This document shows positions 8,727-17,662 of a DNA stretch of 64,000 nucleotides, in pieces. Source of the DNA: Slackia exigua ATCC 700122 (GTDB lineage: Bacteria; Actinomycetota; Coriobacteriia; Coriobacteriales; Eggerthellaceae); the NCBI RefSeq assembly GCF_000162875.1, contig NZ_GG700631.1, forward strand, positions 405,277 through 469,276, given 5' to 3'. A program made the translations under genes and the position numbers. Position 1 is the stretch's first letter. Every line of letters starts with the position of its first letter. Below the pieces are notes generated by a model. The model saw only the letters and a list, made by a program, of their open reading frames with translations, did no database searches and was not told where the DNA came from.

Positions 8727-9020
8727 TTAATCCTGGATGCTCTTATAGAACGTCGATTCGTCGAAGACGTCTTCTATCTTCTTTCCGTCAAGCCAGGTGA
8801 GACCTAAGAATTCGCTCAACGTGGGGACGAGGTCCGAACAGTCGGTGAAATGGCCCTTGTCGTTCATGACCGCGCAATCCTGAGCTCGCCAATACCCGTC
8901 GGTATGGGTCAGGTAGTACGACCCGCCCTCGACGTCCATGAAGATGCGCGTGTGGGCGCGCAGGTAATTGGAGAACTCGTCGAATGAGATGTCGAGCGTC
9001 TCCTCGGCCTTCTGACCCAT
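8727..9020 (-). CDS. Hypothetical protein (97 aa)
   Basis: A small acidic cytoplasmic protein of unrecognised family. It begins MGQKAEETLDISFDEFSNYLRAHTRIF and has two cysteines (DCAV and DCSD) and an aromatic-rich middle (GSYYLTHTDGYW). No membrane segment or signal peptide is present. A good TAGGAGCC site precedes the ATG, and codon use matches its neighbours, so it is probably real. It stands alone between U32 peptidase and topA, with hairpins on both sides. No function is proposed. Confidence 0.75.
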   Translation of the reverse strand: MGQKAEETLDISFDEFSNYLRAHTRIFMDVEGGSYYLTHTDGYWRAQDCAVMNDKGHFTDCSDLVPTLSEFLGLTWLDGKKIEDVFDESTFYKSIQD

Positions 9021-9044
9021 GGCTGGCTCCTATCTTTCGTCAGA

Positions 9045-9069
9045 GACGGCGGCCTTCGATGCCGCCGTC
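9045..9069. terminator. Hairpin after the U32 peptidase gene
   Basis: GACGGCGGC (9045-9053) pairs with GCCGCCGTC (9061-9069), loop 7 nt. It lies downstream of the minus-strand U32 gene, close to the start of the next gene. No T-run. Confidence 0.4.
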
Positions 9070-9146
9070 ATACCTTGCGGCCCCAATCTTACTATATGCA
9101 GAGAATCCGTTGGCCCTGAATGACATGCGTTTCGGGGTCGTTTCGC

Positions 9147-10571
9147 CTACGCCTTCGTACGGAGGATATCGCCCGGCGAAAGGCGCACGGACGCGGCGCA
9201 CGAATAGCACTCCATCGTGCGGTTCGCCACATCGACCTTGACGAGATGCCCGCCCGGACGCGCAGGGTCGGGGCCGAGGATGGAATCGGGCGCATCGCGG
9301 CGCACGTCGGTCAGGTCGAAATCGGGAGGGGCATGCCATACGAGGTCTTTCACCTCGAACGATTCGATCGGAGCTGTCGGACGCAGGGCTTCGACGACGT
9401 CGCCTTCGGCAAACCGGTTGCGGCAGACGAGAGAGGCTCGCGTGCCGGACGCGCGCGTATCGCCTCGCGCTGCGGCGGCCGCGCGCTCGGAACCGATGCA
9501 TCCGGCGCCCGGGCCGCCGGATGCTTCGGCAGACGGAATCCGACCGGTCCCGAATGCGGCCGCATCGATCCCCGCGACGCGCGCCACCATGTGGTAGGCC
9601 CGCACGTACTGGTCCGATACGGCGTTCTGACCCGGATCGCCGTAGTAGAACCCCGTGGAATAGGGCCTGTGGCTCACGGTCTCGAGCTCGGAAGCCCACA
9701 CGGACGCAGGTTCGCCGTCGAGCACATGACGGTAGGCGTTCACGACCGCGGCGACGTAATAGGCGCCCTTGGCGCGGCCCTCGATCTTGATGCTCTCGAC
9801 GCCGGCGGCCGCAAGGTCGTCGAGGTGCTCGAGCATGCACATGTCGTTCGAGCTCATGATGAACGACTCGGCAGGGGCGGACGCGTCGACGCCGCCGGCT
9901 ACCGGCGGTTCCTCCTCGATGTCGAACGACTGCCCGGGACGCGTGCGCTCCACGAGCGTATATCCCCATCGGCATGGCTGCGCGCAGTTGCCCTTGTTGG
10001 CGCCGCGTCCGTCGCCGACAAGATAATCGCTGATCAGACAACGTCCCGAATAGGCCATGCACATCGATCCGTGCGCGAACGCCTCGATCTGCATGCCCTG
10101 GGGCAGGCGCCGACGCATCTCGGCGATGGCCGAAAGGCCCATCTCGCGCGCGACGACGATGCGCGTCACGCCGAGCGAGGCGTACAGGCGCGCCGCGGCG
10201 GCGTTCATGACGGAGGCCTGCGTGGACAGATGGATGGCGACGCGCGGAGCCGCTTCGCGGGCGATGGCGATGGCTCCCGCATCGGCGACGATGAACGCAT
10301 CGACGCCCGCGTCGGCCAGCATCGCGAAATAGCGGGGCAGGTCGTCGGTATCCGCGTCGGACATGATGGTGTTGACCGTGACGTGCACCGCCGCGCCACG
10401 CGCATGCGCGAAGGCGACGGCACGCGGAATATCCGCTTCGGCGAAGTTGTCGGCGCGATGGCGCATGCCGTAGCGCGGCGTGGCCAGGTACACCGCGTCG
10501 GCGCCGAACGCGACCGCGCATTCGAGCTGTTCCCAGCCGCCTGCCGGCGCAAGCAATTCCATCCTCGGCAT
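9147..10571 (-). CDS. U32 family peptidase / RNA-hydroxylation protein
   Basis: 474-aa member of the U32 family (YegQ/RlhA/TrhP group), whose studied members are needed for tRNA or 23S rRNA hydroxylation using prephenate. It starts MPRMELLAPAGGWEQLECAV. The family signature is clear: EAFAHGSMCMAYSGRCLIS, then GNCAQPCRWGYTL, supplying conserved cysteines, and IEGRAKGAYYVA. A low-complexity Ala/Gly/Ser stretch is inserted near residue 330-370. ATG 10571 was chosen over the internal ATG 10562 because the latter has no room for a ribosome site. It is downstream of proS in the same direction. Confidence 0.85.
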   Translation of the reverse strand: MPRMELLAPAGGWEQLECAVAFGADAVYLATPRYGMRHRADNFAEADIPRAVAFAHARGAAVHVTVNTIMSDADTDDLPRYFAMLADAGVDAFIVADAGAIAIAREAAPRVAIHLSTQASVMNAAAARLYASLGVTRIVVAREMGLSAIAEMRRRLPQGMQIEAFAHGSMCMAYSGRCLISDYLVGDGRGANKGNCAQPCRWGYTLVERTRPGQSFDIEEEPPVAGGVDASAPAESFIMSSNDMCMLEHLDDLAAAGVESIKIEGRAKGAYYVAAVVNAYRHVLDGEPASVWASELETVSHRPYSTGFYYGDPGQNAVSDQYVRAYHMVARVAGIDAAAFGTGRIPSAEASGGPGAGCIGSERAAAAARGDTRASGTRASLVCRNRFAEGDVVEALRPTAPIESFEVKDLVWHAPPDFDLTDVRRDAPDSILGPDPARPGGHLVKVDVANRTMECYSCAASVRLSPGDILRTKA

Positions 10572-10651
10572 CCCCGTTCGAGATTCGTCGACATCGTATT
10601 CCCGAGCGCCGTGCGAAGCGCTGCGCACGGAAGGCTCGAAACGCATGATTC

Positions 10652-10697
10652 GCCCGCGTCGGGCGTCCGTCCGTGCGAATGCGCGCTCGACGCGGGC
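10652..10697. terminator. Hairpin downstream of proS
   Basis: GCCCGCGTCG (10652-10661) is the exact complement of CGACGCGGGC (10688-10697), just after the proS stop codon. The 26-nt loop is long and T-runs are absent, so this is a weak terminator candidate. Confidence 0.35.
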
Positions 10698-10705
10698 CCG
10701 CGCCT

Positions 10706-12448
10706 CTAGGAAAGGACCCGCTCGACGGCGGAAAGGACCTGATCGAGAGCCACCGATTCCTTCTCGCCCGTCGCGCGGTCCTTGACCTCGACCACGCCCT
10801 CCTTCAGGCCGCGCTTGCCGACGACCACCTGGACCGGCCAGCCGATCAGGTCGTTGTCGTTGAATTTCACGCCCGCGCGTTCGTCGCGGTCGTCGATGAC
10901 CACCTCGAGGCCCGCATCGGCCAGCGCGCCCGCAAGCTCCTCGGCCGCGGCCGTGACCTCGTCGGGTTTCGGCGACAGGGGGATGACGGCGACATGGGCC
11001 GGCGCGATGGCGGCGGGCCAGATGATGCCGTGCTCGTCGTTGCGCTGCTCGACGGCCGCAGCCATCGCGCGCGACACGCCGATGCCGTAGCATCCCATGA
11101 TGAACGGCTTCTCCGAGCCGTCGGCATCCATGAACGTGGCGCCCATGGCGCGGGAATATTTGTCGCCGAGCTTGAAGATCTGGCCGACCTCGATGCCGCG
11201 TGCGCTGCGCAGGGGCGAGCCGCACTGCGGGCACGCGTCCCCTTCGCGCACGGTGCACAGATCGCCCCAGGCATCGACCTTGAAGTCGTCGCCTTGGGCG
11301 GCGCCGACGAAGTGGAACCCGTCCTCGTTCGCGCCGACGACCCAGCGCTCGATGCCCTTAAGGCTCGCATCGGCCGCGACCTTCACGCCTGCCGGCAGGC
11401 CGACCGGTCCCATGGATCCCTTGACGAGCCCCGCGTCCTTCATCTCGTCGTCGGTGAGGGGCGCGAAGCCTCCGAGGAGGTTCGACGCCTTATCTTCGTT
11501 GACCTCGTAGTCGCCGGGAACGAAGAGCACCCAGACGGTGCCTTCGCCGTCCTTGCCCGAAAACGCCTTCATGCAGGCGGCGGCGGGAATGCCCAGAAAC
11601 GCCGCCAGCTCGTCGATCGTATGGACGCCCGGCGTAGCGACCTTTTCCCGCACGTCGCCTGCGGGCATGCCCTCCTTCGCGCGCATGTACGGCACGGGAG
11701 CAGGCGTGCAGGCGGCGGCCTCGACGTCGGCCGCATAGCCGCAGTCGCAATAGACGAGCTCGGCCTCGCCGTTATCGGCGAGCACCATGAACTCCTCGGT
11801 GCCGCCGTCTCCGCCGATCTGGCCCGCATCGGCCACGACGACGCGGTATTCGAGCCCCATGCGGTCGCAGACGTTCTCGTAGGCCTCGCGCATGCGCTCG
11901 TAGCTCGCGTCGAGCCCCTCGCGGTCGGCATCGAAGCTGTAAGCGTCCTTCATGATGAATTCGCGGCTGCGCAGAAGCCCGAAGCGGGGCCTGCGCTCGT
12001 CGCGGAACTTGAGCTGGATCTGATAGAGGTTGCGCGGAAGGTCCTTGTAGCTGCGCAGCTCGTTTTTGACCAGGTCGGTCACGACCTCCTCATGCGTCGG
12101 CCCAAGGCAGAACTCGTTGCCGTGGCGGTCGGCCATGCGCAGCATCTCTTCGCCGTACGCCCCCCAGCGGCCGCTTTCGCGCCAGAGATCGGACGACTGC
12201 ACGAACGGCATCAGGATCTCCTGGGCGCCGTGGGAATCCATCTCCTCGCGGATGATGGACTCGAGCTTGTTGAGCACGCGCATCCCCAGGGGCAGAAACG
12301 AATACAGCCCCGACGCCTCCTTGCGCAGCATGCCCGCGCGATAGAGCAGCTTCGCCGACGTGACGTCGGCATCCGCCGGATCCTCCTTGATCGTGGGCAT
12401 ATACAGCTCGCTCATGCGAAGCAGGGTGCGTGTGCGAAATGAATTCAT
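10706..12448 (-). CDS. proS: Prolyl-tRNA synthetase, bacterial type with editing domain
   Basis: Charges tRNA-Pro. 580 aa, class II. Motif 2 region is visible (QIQLKFRDERRPRFGLLRSREFIMKDAYSFD), and motif 3 near the C-terminus (CYGIGVSRAMAAAVEQ). An inserted YbaK-like editing domain lies about residues 225-405 (HTIDELAAFLGIPAAACMKAF). A start at MSELYMPT (12415) is the usual family N-terminus and remains possible; the longer ATG was kept because a GAGAAAG site precedes it. Last biosynthetic gene of the pyrH-frr-uppS-cdsA-dxr-rseP-ispG-proS cluster. Confidence 0.97.
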   Translation of the reverse strand: MNSFRTRTLLRMSELYMPTIKEDPADADVTSAKLLYRAGMLRKEASGLYSFLPLGMRVLNKLESIIREEMDSHGAQEILMPFVQSSDLWRESGRWGAYGEEMLRMADRHGNEFCLGPTHEEVVTDLVKNELRSYKDLPRNLYQIQLKFRDERRPRFGLLRSREFIMKDAYSFDADREGLDASYERMREAYENVCDRMGLEYRVVVADAGQIGGDGGTEEFMVLADNGEAELVYCDCGYAADVEAAACTPAPVPYMRAKEGMPAGDVREKVATPGVHTIDELAAFLGIPAAACMKAFSGKDGEGTVWVLFVPGDYEVNEDKASNLLGGFAPLTDDEMKDAGLVKGSMGPVGLPAGVKVAADASLKGIERWVVGANEDGFHFVGAAQGDDFKVDAWGDLCTVREGDACPQCGSPLRSARGIEVGQIFKLGDKYSRAMGATFMDADGSEKPFIMGCYGIGVSRAMAAAVEQRNDEHGIIWPAAIAPAHVAVIPLSPKPDEVTAAAEELAGALADAGLEVVIDDRDERAGVKFNDNDLIGWPVQVVVGKRGLKEGVVEVKDRATGEKESVALDQVLSAVERVLS

Positions 12449-12566
12449 CGTCCGGTCTTTCTCGTCTCGTCGGTCGGATTCGGGGCCGTCGGGCCCCGTT
12501 CATTCGAAATGGATGCCGCGCCGTGCGCACGAAAGAGGCGGCCTGCGCGCCGGGTCGCGACGCCCG

Positions 12567-13643
12567 TCAGAGCTTGTCGATCTCTTCCATGAGGGTCTCG
12601 ACGATATCGCCTTCATCGACCTTGCGCAAGGTGGAGCCGCCCTTGAAGATGACGCCCGCGCCCGCGCCGGAAGCCACGCCGATATCGGCGCCCTCGGCCT
12701 CGCCCGGGCCGTTCACCACGCAGCCCATGACGGCGACCTTGAGAGGCTTCGCCGACGTGGCCAGGCGCTCCTCGATCGCCTTGGCGATAGGGATCATATC
12801 GACCTGGCAACGCCCGCAGGTGGGGCAGCTGATGATCTCGGGGCCGCGACGGCGCAGATCGAGCGCCGAAAGCAGCATCCAGCAGGCGCGGACCTCGGCC
12901 GTCGGCTCGTCGGTCAGCGAGATGCGCATCGTGTCGCCGATGCCCTCTTCGAGCAGGATGCCCAGGCCGCTGGCGGACTTGACCACGCCCTGAAGCAGCG
13001 TCCCGGCCTCGGTGATGCCGATATGCAGGGGGATCTCGGGGATTTCCCGCGCGAGCACGCGATAGGCGCGCACCGTGGTCATGACGTCGTGCGCCTTGGC
13101 GGACACGACGATGTCGCCGAAGCCGCGGTCCTCGAAATGACGCACGTACTCCTTGACGGACGCGGCCATCTTCTCGGGAAGCGTCAGGTCGGTCCGCGCC
13201 TTCAGGGCGTCGTCGAGCGACCCCGCGTTCACGCCGATGCGGATGGGGATGCGGGCCGCGCGAGCCGCATCGATGACGGCGTCGGTCTTTTCCCACGATC
13301 CGATGTTGCCTGGATTGATGCGCAGCTTGGCCGCGCCGCGACGGGCGGCCTCGATGGCGATCCCCGCATCGAAATGGACGTCGGCGACGATGGGAAGAGG
13401 GCTTTTGCGGCATACCTCCTCGAAGGCGTCCAGACAGGAACGCCGCGGGATCGCCATGCGCACGACCTCGCAGCCGACGGCCTGGAGGTCGGCGATCTGA
13501 CGGAGGTTGGCCTCGACGTCGGTCGCAGGCGCGTTGAGCATCGACTGCACGACGCACGGGGCGCCGCCGCCGAGAGGCACGCCGCCGACGGACAAGCGCC
13601 GCGTGCGCTGGTTCGGCTTGAGCGCCGTGGCCGTTGGTTCCAT
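12567..13643 (-). CDS. ispG: 4-hydroxy-3-methylbut-2-enyl diphosphate synthase (IspG)
   Basis: Penultimate step of the MEP isoprenoid pathway: reduces MEcPP to HMBPP with a [4Fe-4S] cluster. 358 aa. Iron-sulfur cysteines occur in ISCPTCGRCQVD and GCVVNGPGEA. The substrate-binding barrel begins RRLSVGGVPLGGGAP. ATG 13643 was chosen because AAGGGGAG lies just upstream; the frame is open further up but without homology. It lies between rseP and proS. Confidence 0.97.
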   Translation of the reverse strand: MEPTATALKPNQRTRRLSVGGVPLGGGAPCVVQSMLNAPATDVEANLRQIADLQAVGCEVVRMAIPRRSCLDAFEEVCRKSPLPIVADVHFDAGIAIEAARRGAAKLRINPGNIGSWEKTDAVIDAARAARIPIRIGVNAGSLDDALKARTDLTLPEKMAASVKEYVRHFEDRGFGDIVVSAKAHDVMTTVRAYRVLAREIPEIPLHIGITEAGTLLQGVVKSASGLGILLEEGIGDTMRISLTDEPTAEVRACWMLLSALDLRRRGPEIISCPTCGRCQVDMIPIAKAIEERLATSAKPLKVAVMGCVVNGPGEAEGADIGVASGAGAGVIFKGGSTLRKVDEGDIVETLMEEIDKL

Positions 13644-13704
13644 AAGACTCCCCTTCCCGCCTGCATCGCGCAGGACGGACGTGAAACAGGCGCGCGGTGC
13701 GCCG

Positions 13705-14775
13705 CTACATCTCACCGAATATGAACCGATGGATGTCCTGATTCAACATGACGACGAAAAAGACCAGCATAAGGGCAAGACCTGCGAAGGTCATGACGTT
13801 CATGGCCCGATACCCCACCACGCGGCCGGTGATCTTCTGGAAAACCTCGATGACGAAGCGCCCTCCGTCGAGCGGAGGGATGGGCAGCAGGTTCATGATG
13901 CCGAGCGACACCGAGATCATCGCCATGAAGAACAGGAACGCGAGCGGACCGGCATCGGCGTACTGCTTGGACACGACCGCCATGCCGATGACGCTCACGG
14001 AATTCGACATGGTGTCGGAAACGGTGGCGGGATTGAAAAGCCCCGCCACGGCGATCACGACCTGGCCCATATACGCGAAGCTGCCGAGCACCGCCTGCCA
14101 GACCGGAATCGTGACGTGGTTGAGAGCGCCCTGCGCATCTGCCATGTCGACGCCGAAGACGGAGTAGACCGCGACGAAGGCGACGACGACGAACAGCAGG
14201 TTCATCGCGATACCTGCGAGCAGGATGACGCTGCGCTTCCAGAACGGCAGCGAACGGTAGGTCTGGGCCCGCTCGCGCATATACAGCTCGTGCGCGTCGT
14301 CGAAGGCGCGCGGAGCGCCCTCGGCGAGGGCTCGTCCGCTCGCGGCGTCGCGCGCGGCACGGGTGCGGAAGACGTTGTGCGCATCGGCGCGCTTCGGCCC
14401 GACGACGCAGCCCCATTCCTCGAGCGCGTAGAAGGTCTCGACGGCCTCCTCGGTCGTGATGCCGGCTTCCGCGGCGAAATCGTCGGCGTAGACGGTGCCG
14501 CGCGAGGATATGAAGGCGAGCGCGCGCTCCATATGCGGATTCTCGGGGCCCGGCTCCATGCCGCAGACCTTCGCGTATCCGCCGAGAGGCACGGCCGTCA
14601 CACCGAAGCGCGTGCCGCGCCAGGTGAATCCGATGCTCGGACCGGGCAGGCCGAGCATGAACTCGGTCACGCGCACGCCGAACGCACGCGCCGCGAGGAA
14701 GTGGCCGCCTTCGTGGATGAAGACGAGCGCTCCGAGCGCGACCGCCAGGTAGAAGACCATGAGAATGACGTTCAT
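13705..14775 (-). CDS. rseP: RIP metalloprotease (RseP/site-2 type) with winged-helix-like insert, PDZ missing
   Basis: Intramembrane zinc protease. 356 aa, shorter than the ~450 aa of E. coli RseP. HEGGH at residues 21-25 binds zinc and a distal NLLPIPPLDGG supplies the third ligand; at least four membrane segments are visible. Residues about 83-137 (ERALAFISSRG ... YALEEWGCVVGPK) look like a small winged helix resembling the FtsK gamma domain, placed before the second membrane helix. The loop that normally carries PDZ domains is only about 20-30 residues. Neighbours dxr and ispG are in the usual order. Substrate unknown. Confidence 0.9.
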   Translation of the reverse strand: MNVILMVFYLAVALGALVFIHEGGHFLAARAFGVRVTEFMLGLPGPSIGFTWRGTRFGVTAVPLGGYAKVCGMEPGPENPHMERALAFISSRGTVYADDFAAEAGITTEEAVETFYALEEWGCVVGPKRADAHNVFRTRAARDAASGRALAEGAPRAFDDAHELYMRERAQTYRSLPFWKRSVILLAGIAMNLLFVVVAFVAVYSVFGVDMADAQGALNHVTIPVWQAVLGSFAYMGQVVIAVAGLFNPATVSDTMSNSVSVIGMAVVSKQYADAGPLAFLFFMAMISVSLGIMNLLPIPPLDGGRFVIEVFQKITGRVVGYRAMNVMTFAGLALMLVFFVVMLNQDIHRFIFGEM

Positions 14776-14793
14776 GCGGATGCGGCCTTTCGT

Positions 14794-15987
14794 TTACGCG
14801 TGCGTGCGCGCATCGTCGAGGAACGCGCCTGCCTGCACGCGCGCCCACGCATCCACGCGCGAGAGCTGGTCGAGGCTTTCCACCGCTTCGACCGCATGGG
14901 CGTCCATGACGTGCTCGACGCAGGAGGCGATGTCGAGCCAGCCGCAGCCTCCCGCCAGGAAGCGCGCGACCGCGACCTCGTTGGCGGCGTTCATGGCGCA
15001 GGGCAGCGTCCCGCCCGTGGAGCCCGCGCGGCGCGCGAGCGCGAAGCAGCGGAACGTCTCCTCGTCGACGGGATAGAACTCGAGGGAACCCAGACGCGTG
15101 AAGTCGAGCGGCTCGACCGGGGCGTCCCAGCGATCGGGATAGCTCAGGGCGAACTGGATCGGAATGCGCATGTCGGTCGTGCCGAGGTGCGCCTTCACGC
15201 TGCCGTCGGAATATTCGACCATCGAATGGATGGCGCTCTGGGGCTGCACCACGACGCGGATGCGGTCGTAGGGCATGTCGAACAGGTGGTGGGCTTCGAT
15301 GACCTCGAGGCCCTTGTTCATGAGCGTGGAGGAATCGACCGTGATCTTCGGACCCATGTGCCAGGTCGGATGCGCGAGGGCCTCCTCGAACGTGACGTCG
15401 GCGAGCTCGCCGGCCGTCTTGCCGCGGAACGGGCCGCCCGATGCCGTGACCCACAGCGCGCAGACCTCTTCGGGACGTTCGCCCAGAAGGCACTGGTAGA
15501 TGGCGCCGTGCTCGGAATCGATGGGCATGAGGGCGCCCGGACGCCCGGCCTCCTCGTCCAGCGCGCGGGCGAGCGGCATGATGAGGTCGCCGGCGACGAC
15601 GAGGCTTTCCTTGTTCGCGAGCGCGAGCTGCGTGCCGTGGCGCAGCGTCTCGTACGAAGCGCGCATGCCGGCCGCGCCGACGAGCGCGTTCACGACGCAA
15701 TCGACCTCGTCGAGCGCGACGAGGTCGACGAGGGCATCCGGCCCGAACGATACCTCGGCCCCTTCAGGCAGGGCGTCGAGGGCCGGCGAGCCCGCGAGCG
15801 CCTCGTCCCCGAACGCGATGCGGCGCACGCCGAATTCCGCGGCCTGCGCCGCGACGGCATCGACGCTGCGATTCGCCGCGAGCGCGACGATCTCGAGCTT
15901 GTCGGGATGGCGTCGGACGATATCGGCCGTCTGAGTTCCGATGGAGCCCGTGGACCCCAGGATCGCGATGCGCTTCTTACAGGACAT
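14794..15987 (-). CDS. dxr: 1-deoxy-D-xylulose 5-phosphate reductoisomerase
   Basis: Second step of the MEP pathway (DXP to MEP, NADPH-dependent). 397 aa. NADPH-binding start KKRIAILGSTGSIGTQT, then ALANKESLVVAGD, PIDSEHGAIYQCL and MNKGLEVIEAHHLF are diagnostic. The start overlaps the end of cdsA by 11 bp, indicating coupling. Confidence 0.98.
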   Translation of the reverse strand: MSCKKRIAILGSTGSIGTQTADIVRRHPDKLEIVALAANRSVDAVAAQAAEFGVRRIAFGDEALAGSPALDALPEGAEVSFGPDALVDLVALDEVDCVVNALVGAAGMRASYETLRHGTQLALANKESLVVAGDLIMPLARALDEEAGRPGALMPIDSEHGAIYQCLLGERPEEVCALWVTASGGPFRGKTAGELADVTFEEALAHPTWHMGPKITVDSSTLMNKGLEVIEAHHLFDMPYDRIRVVVQPQSAIHSMVEYSDGSVKAHLGTTDMRIPIQFALSYPDRWDAPVEPLDFTRLGSLEFYPVDEETFRCFALARRAGSTGGTLPCAMNAANEVAVARFLAGGCGWLDIASCVEHVMDAHAVEAVESLDQLSRVDAWARVQAGAFLDDARTHA

Positions 15988-16843
15988 AGGGGATGCACCC
16001 TCCTCCGAACAGCAGGAACGCGGAGACGAACGAAACCGCGATCATGGAATCGACGCGGTCCATCATGCCGCCGTGCCCGGGCATGATGGTGCCTGAATCC
16101 TTGACGCCGGAATTGCGCTTGAACCGGCTTTCCGCAAGATCGCCCAGAATGCCGGCGAGGCCGCAGAGGACGCCGAACGCGGAAGCCTCCACGAACCCCA
16201 TGTCCACCGGCGGGATGAGCGCTATGGCGCACCACACCCCCACCGACGCGACCATGCCGGCGATGAAGCCTTCCCAGGTCTTCTTGGGCGAGACGCGCGG
16301 CGCGAGCTTGTGCTTTCCGAACCTGCGGCCGATCAGATAGGCGAAGACGTCGTTGAGCCAGACGCCGCACATGATCCCGAGCACCAGGATGCCGCCCCAG
16401 AACCCGGGGACCGCTTCGCGCACGAGCAAAAAACCGCACGGCAGGAACCCCGCGTAGAGCGCGACGAAGATGGACGCGCCCACGTCGACGACGCGCGAAC
16501 GGGAATAGAACACGTACCAGATGAGCAGCGCCAGAATGAGGGACGTGGACAGCACGCCCACGCCCACGAAGCCGTACAGCCACATCACAGGCGGATACAG
16601 CACCGCCGCGACGATGCCGAGCAGATCGTTGGGGCGCTTGGCGTCATGACGCAGCAGCCCGAAGAACTCGTACGAGACGAGCCCCGCCACGATGCAGAAG
16701 TACACGAGGGTCGTGACCGTGCCGGCAAGTATCAGACCGACGGTGAGGACGAAGTAGACGGTCCCCGACGCGAAGCGCACGCCGAGATCGCTCTTCTTCG
16801 CCGGTCTGCGTCTCTCGCCGGTTCCTTTCGGGCCTTCGGTCAT
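15977..16843 (-). CDS. cdsA: Phosphatidate cytidylyltransferase
   Basis: Makes CDP-diacylglycerol from phosphatidate and CTP for phospholipid synthesis; integral membrane protein. 288 aa with about eight membrane helices. The CDS signature is near the C-terminus: KDSGTIMPGHGGMMDRVDSM. An N-terminal soluble basic stretch (GERRRPAKKSDLG) precedes the first helix. It overlaps uppS by 4 bp (ATGA) and dxr by 11 bp. Confidence 0.97.
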   Translation of the reverse strand: MTEGPKGTGERRRPAKKSDLGVRFASGTVYFVLTVGLILAGTVTTLVYFCIVAGLVSYEFFGLLRHDAKRPNDLLGIVAAVLYPPVMWLYGFVGVGVLSTSLILALLIWYVFYSRSRVVDVGASIFVALYAGFLPCGFLLVREAVPGFWGGILVLGIMCGVWLNDVFAYLIGRRFGKHKLAPRVSPKKTWEGFIAGMVASVGVWCAIALIPPVDMGFVEASAFGVLCGLAGILGDLAESRFKRNSGVKDSGTIMPGHGGMMDRVDSMIAVSFVSAFLLFGGGCIPYVL

Positions 16844-17619
16844 CGAACGCCTCCGAAGCGGCGGTCGCGATGCTGGAAGTCAAGCAGGGCGCGCAGCAGC
16901 TCGTAGCGATCGAAATCGGGCCAGAGCACATCGGTCACGTAGAACTCGGCGTACGCGACCTGCCACAGCAGGAAGTTCGATATGCGATGCTCTCCCGACG
17001 TGCGGATGACCAGGTCGGGATCGGGAATGCCGGCGGTGTAGAGGCCGCGTTCGAAGAGCTCGGGGGTGACGTCGCGCGCCTCGCCCCGGCCCGCCGCCGC
17101 GACCGCCGCATCGGCGACGGCGCGCACCGCGCGCATGATTTCCTCGCGCGAGCCGTAGTTCACCGCGACGTTCAGGGTCATGCCCGTATTGCCGCAGGTC
17201 TGATCCCACGCGCGCCCGAACGCGGCGCGCGTGTCCTCCGGAAGGAGCGACAGGTCGCCGATCGTGCGCACGCGCACGTTCTCTTCATCCAAGCCGTCGA
17301 CCTCTGCGAGCATGGTCTTCGCGAAGAGGTTCATGAGCCCGACGACCTCGTCGTCGGGCCGCTTCCAGTTCTCGGTCGAGAACGCGTAGACGGTGAGATA
17401 TCGGACGCCCGCGTCGGAGGCGCAGCGTATGGTCTCGCGCACGGCTTCGATGCCGGCCTTGTGCCCGCGCAGCCGATTGAGCGCACGCTTCTTGGCCCAG
17501 CGGCCGTTGCCGTCCATGATGACGGCGATGTGCTCGGGCACGCGCGCCTCGTCGAGCGCCTCGGGATCGAGATCCGTCGGCGGATCGGGGAATATGTCGG
17601 TTAAGGCCTTATGGAACAC
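16840..17619 (-). CDS. uppS: Isoprenyl transferase (undecaprenyl diphosphate synthase type)
   Basis: Cis-prenyltransferase making the lipid carrier for cell wall synthesis from FPP and IPP. 259 aa. Catalytic motif HIAVIMDGNGRWAKKR, then GHKAGIEAVRE, YAFSTENWKRP and the C-terminal DLVIRTSGEHRISNFLLWQ. It sits between frr and cdsA as in most bacteria and overlaps cdsA. Confidence 0.97.
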   Translation of the reverse strand: MFHKALTDIFPDPPTDLDPEALDEARVPEHIAVIMDGNGRWAKKRALNRLRGHKAGIEAVRETIRCASDAGVRYLTVYAFSTENWKRPDDEVVGLMNLFAKTMLAEVDGLDEENVRVRTIGDLSLLPEDTRAAFGRAWDQTCGNTGMTLNVAVNYGSREEIMRAVRAVADAAVAAAGRGEARDVTPELFERGLYTAGIPDPDLVIRTSGEHRISNFLLWQVAYAEFYVTDVLWPDFDRYELLRALLDFQHRDRRFGGVR

Positions 17620-17662
17620 GACGTCCTCCGTACGATGGGGCTCCGATCGAGAGCTTCGAAGC

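Noticed and set aside
6538-8730. 730-aa open frame on the plus strand
   Set aside because: Antisense to topA, with no recognisable motif or ribosome site.
13507-16086. 859-aa open frame on the plus strand
   Set aside because: Antisense to ispG, rseP, dxr and cdsA; no domain content.
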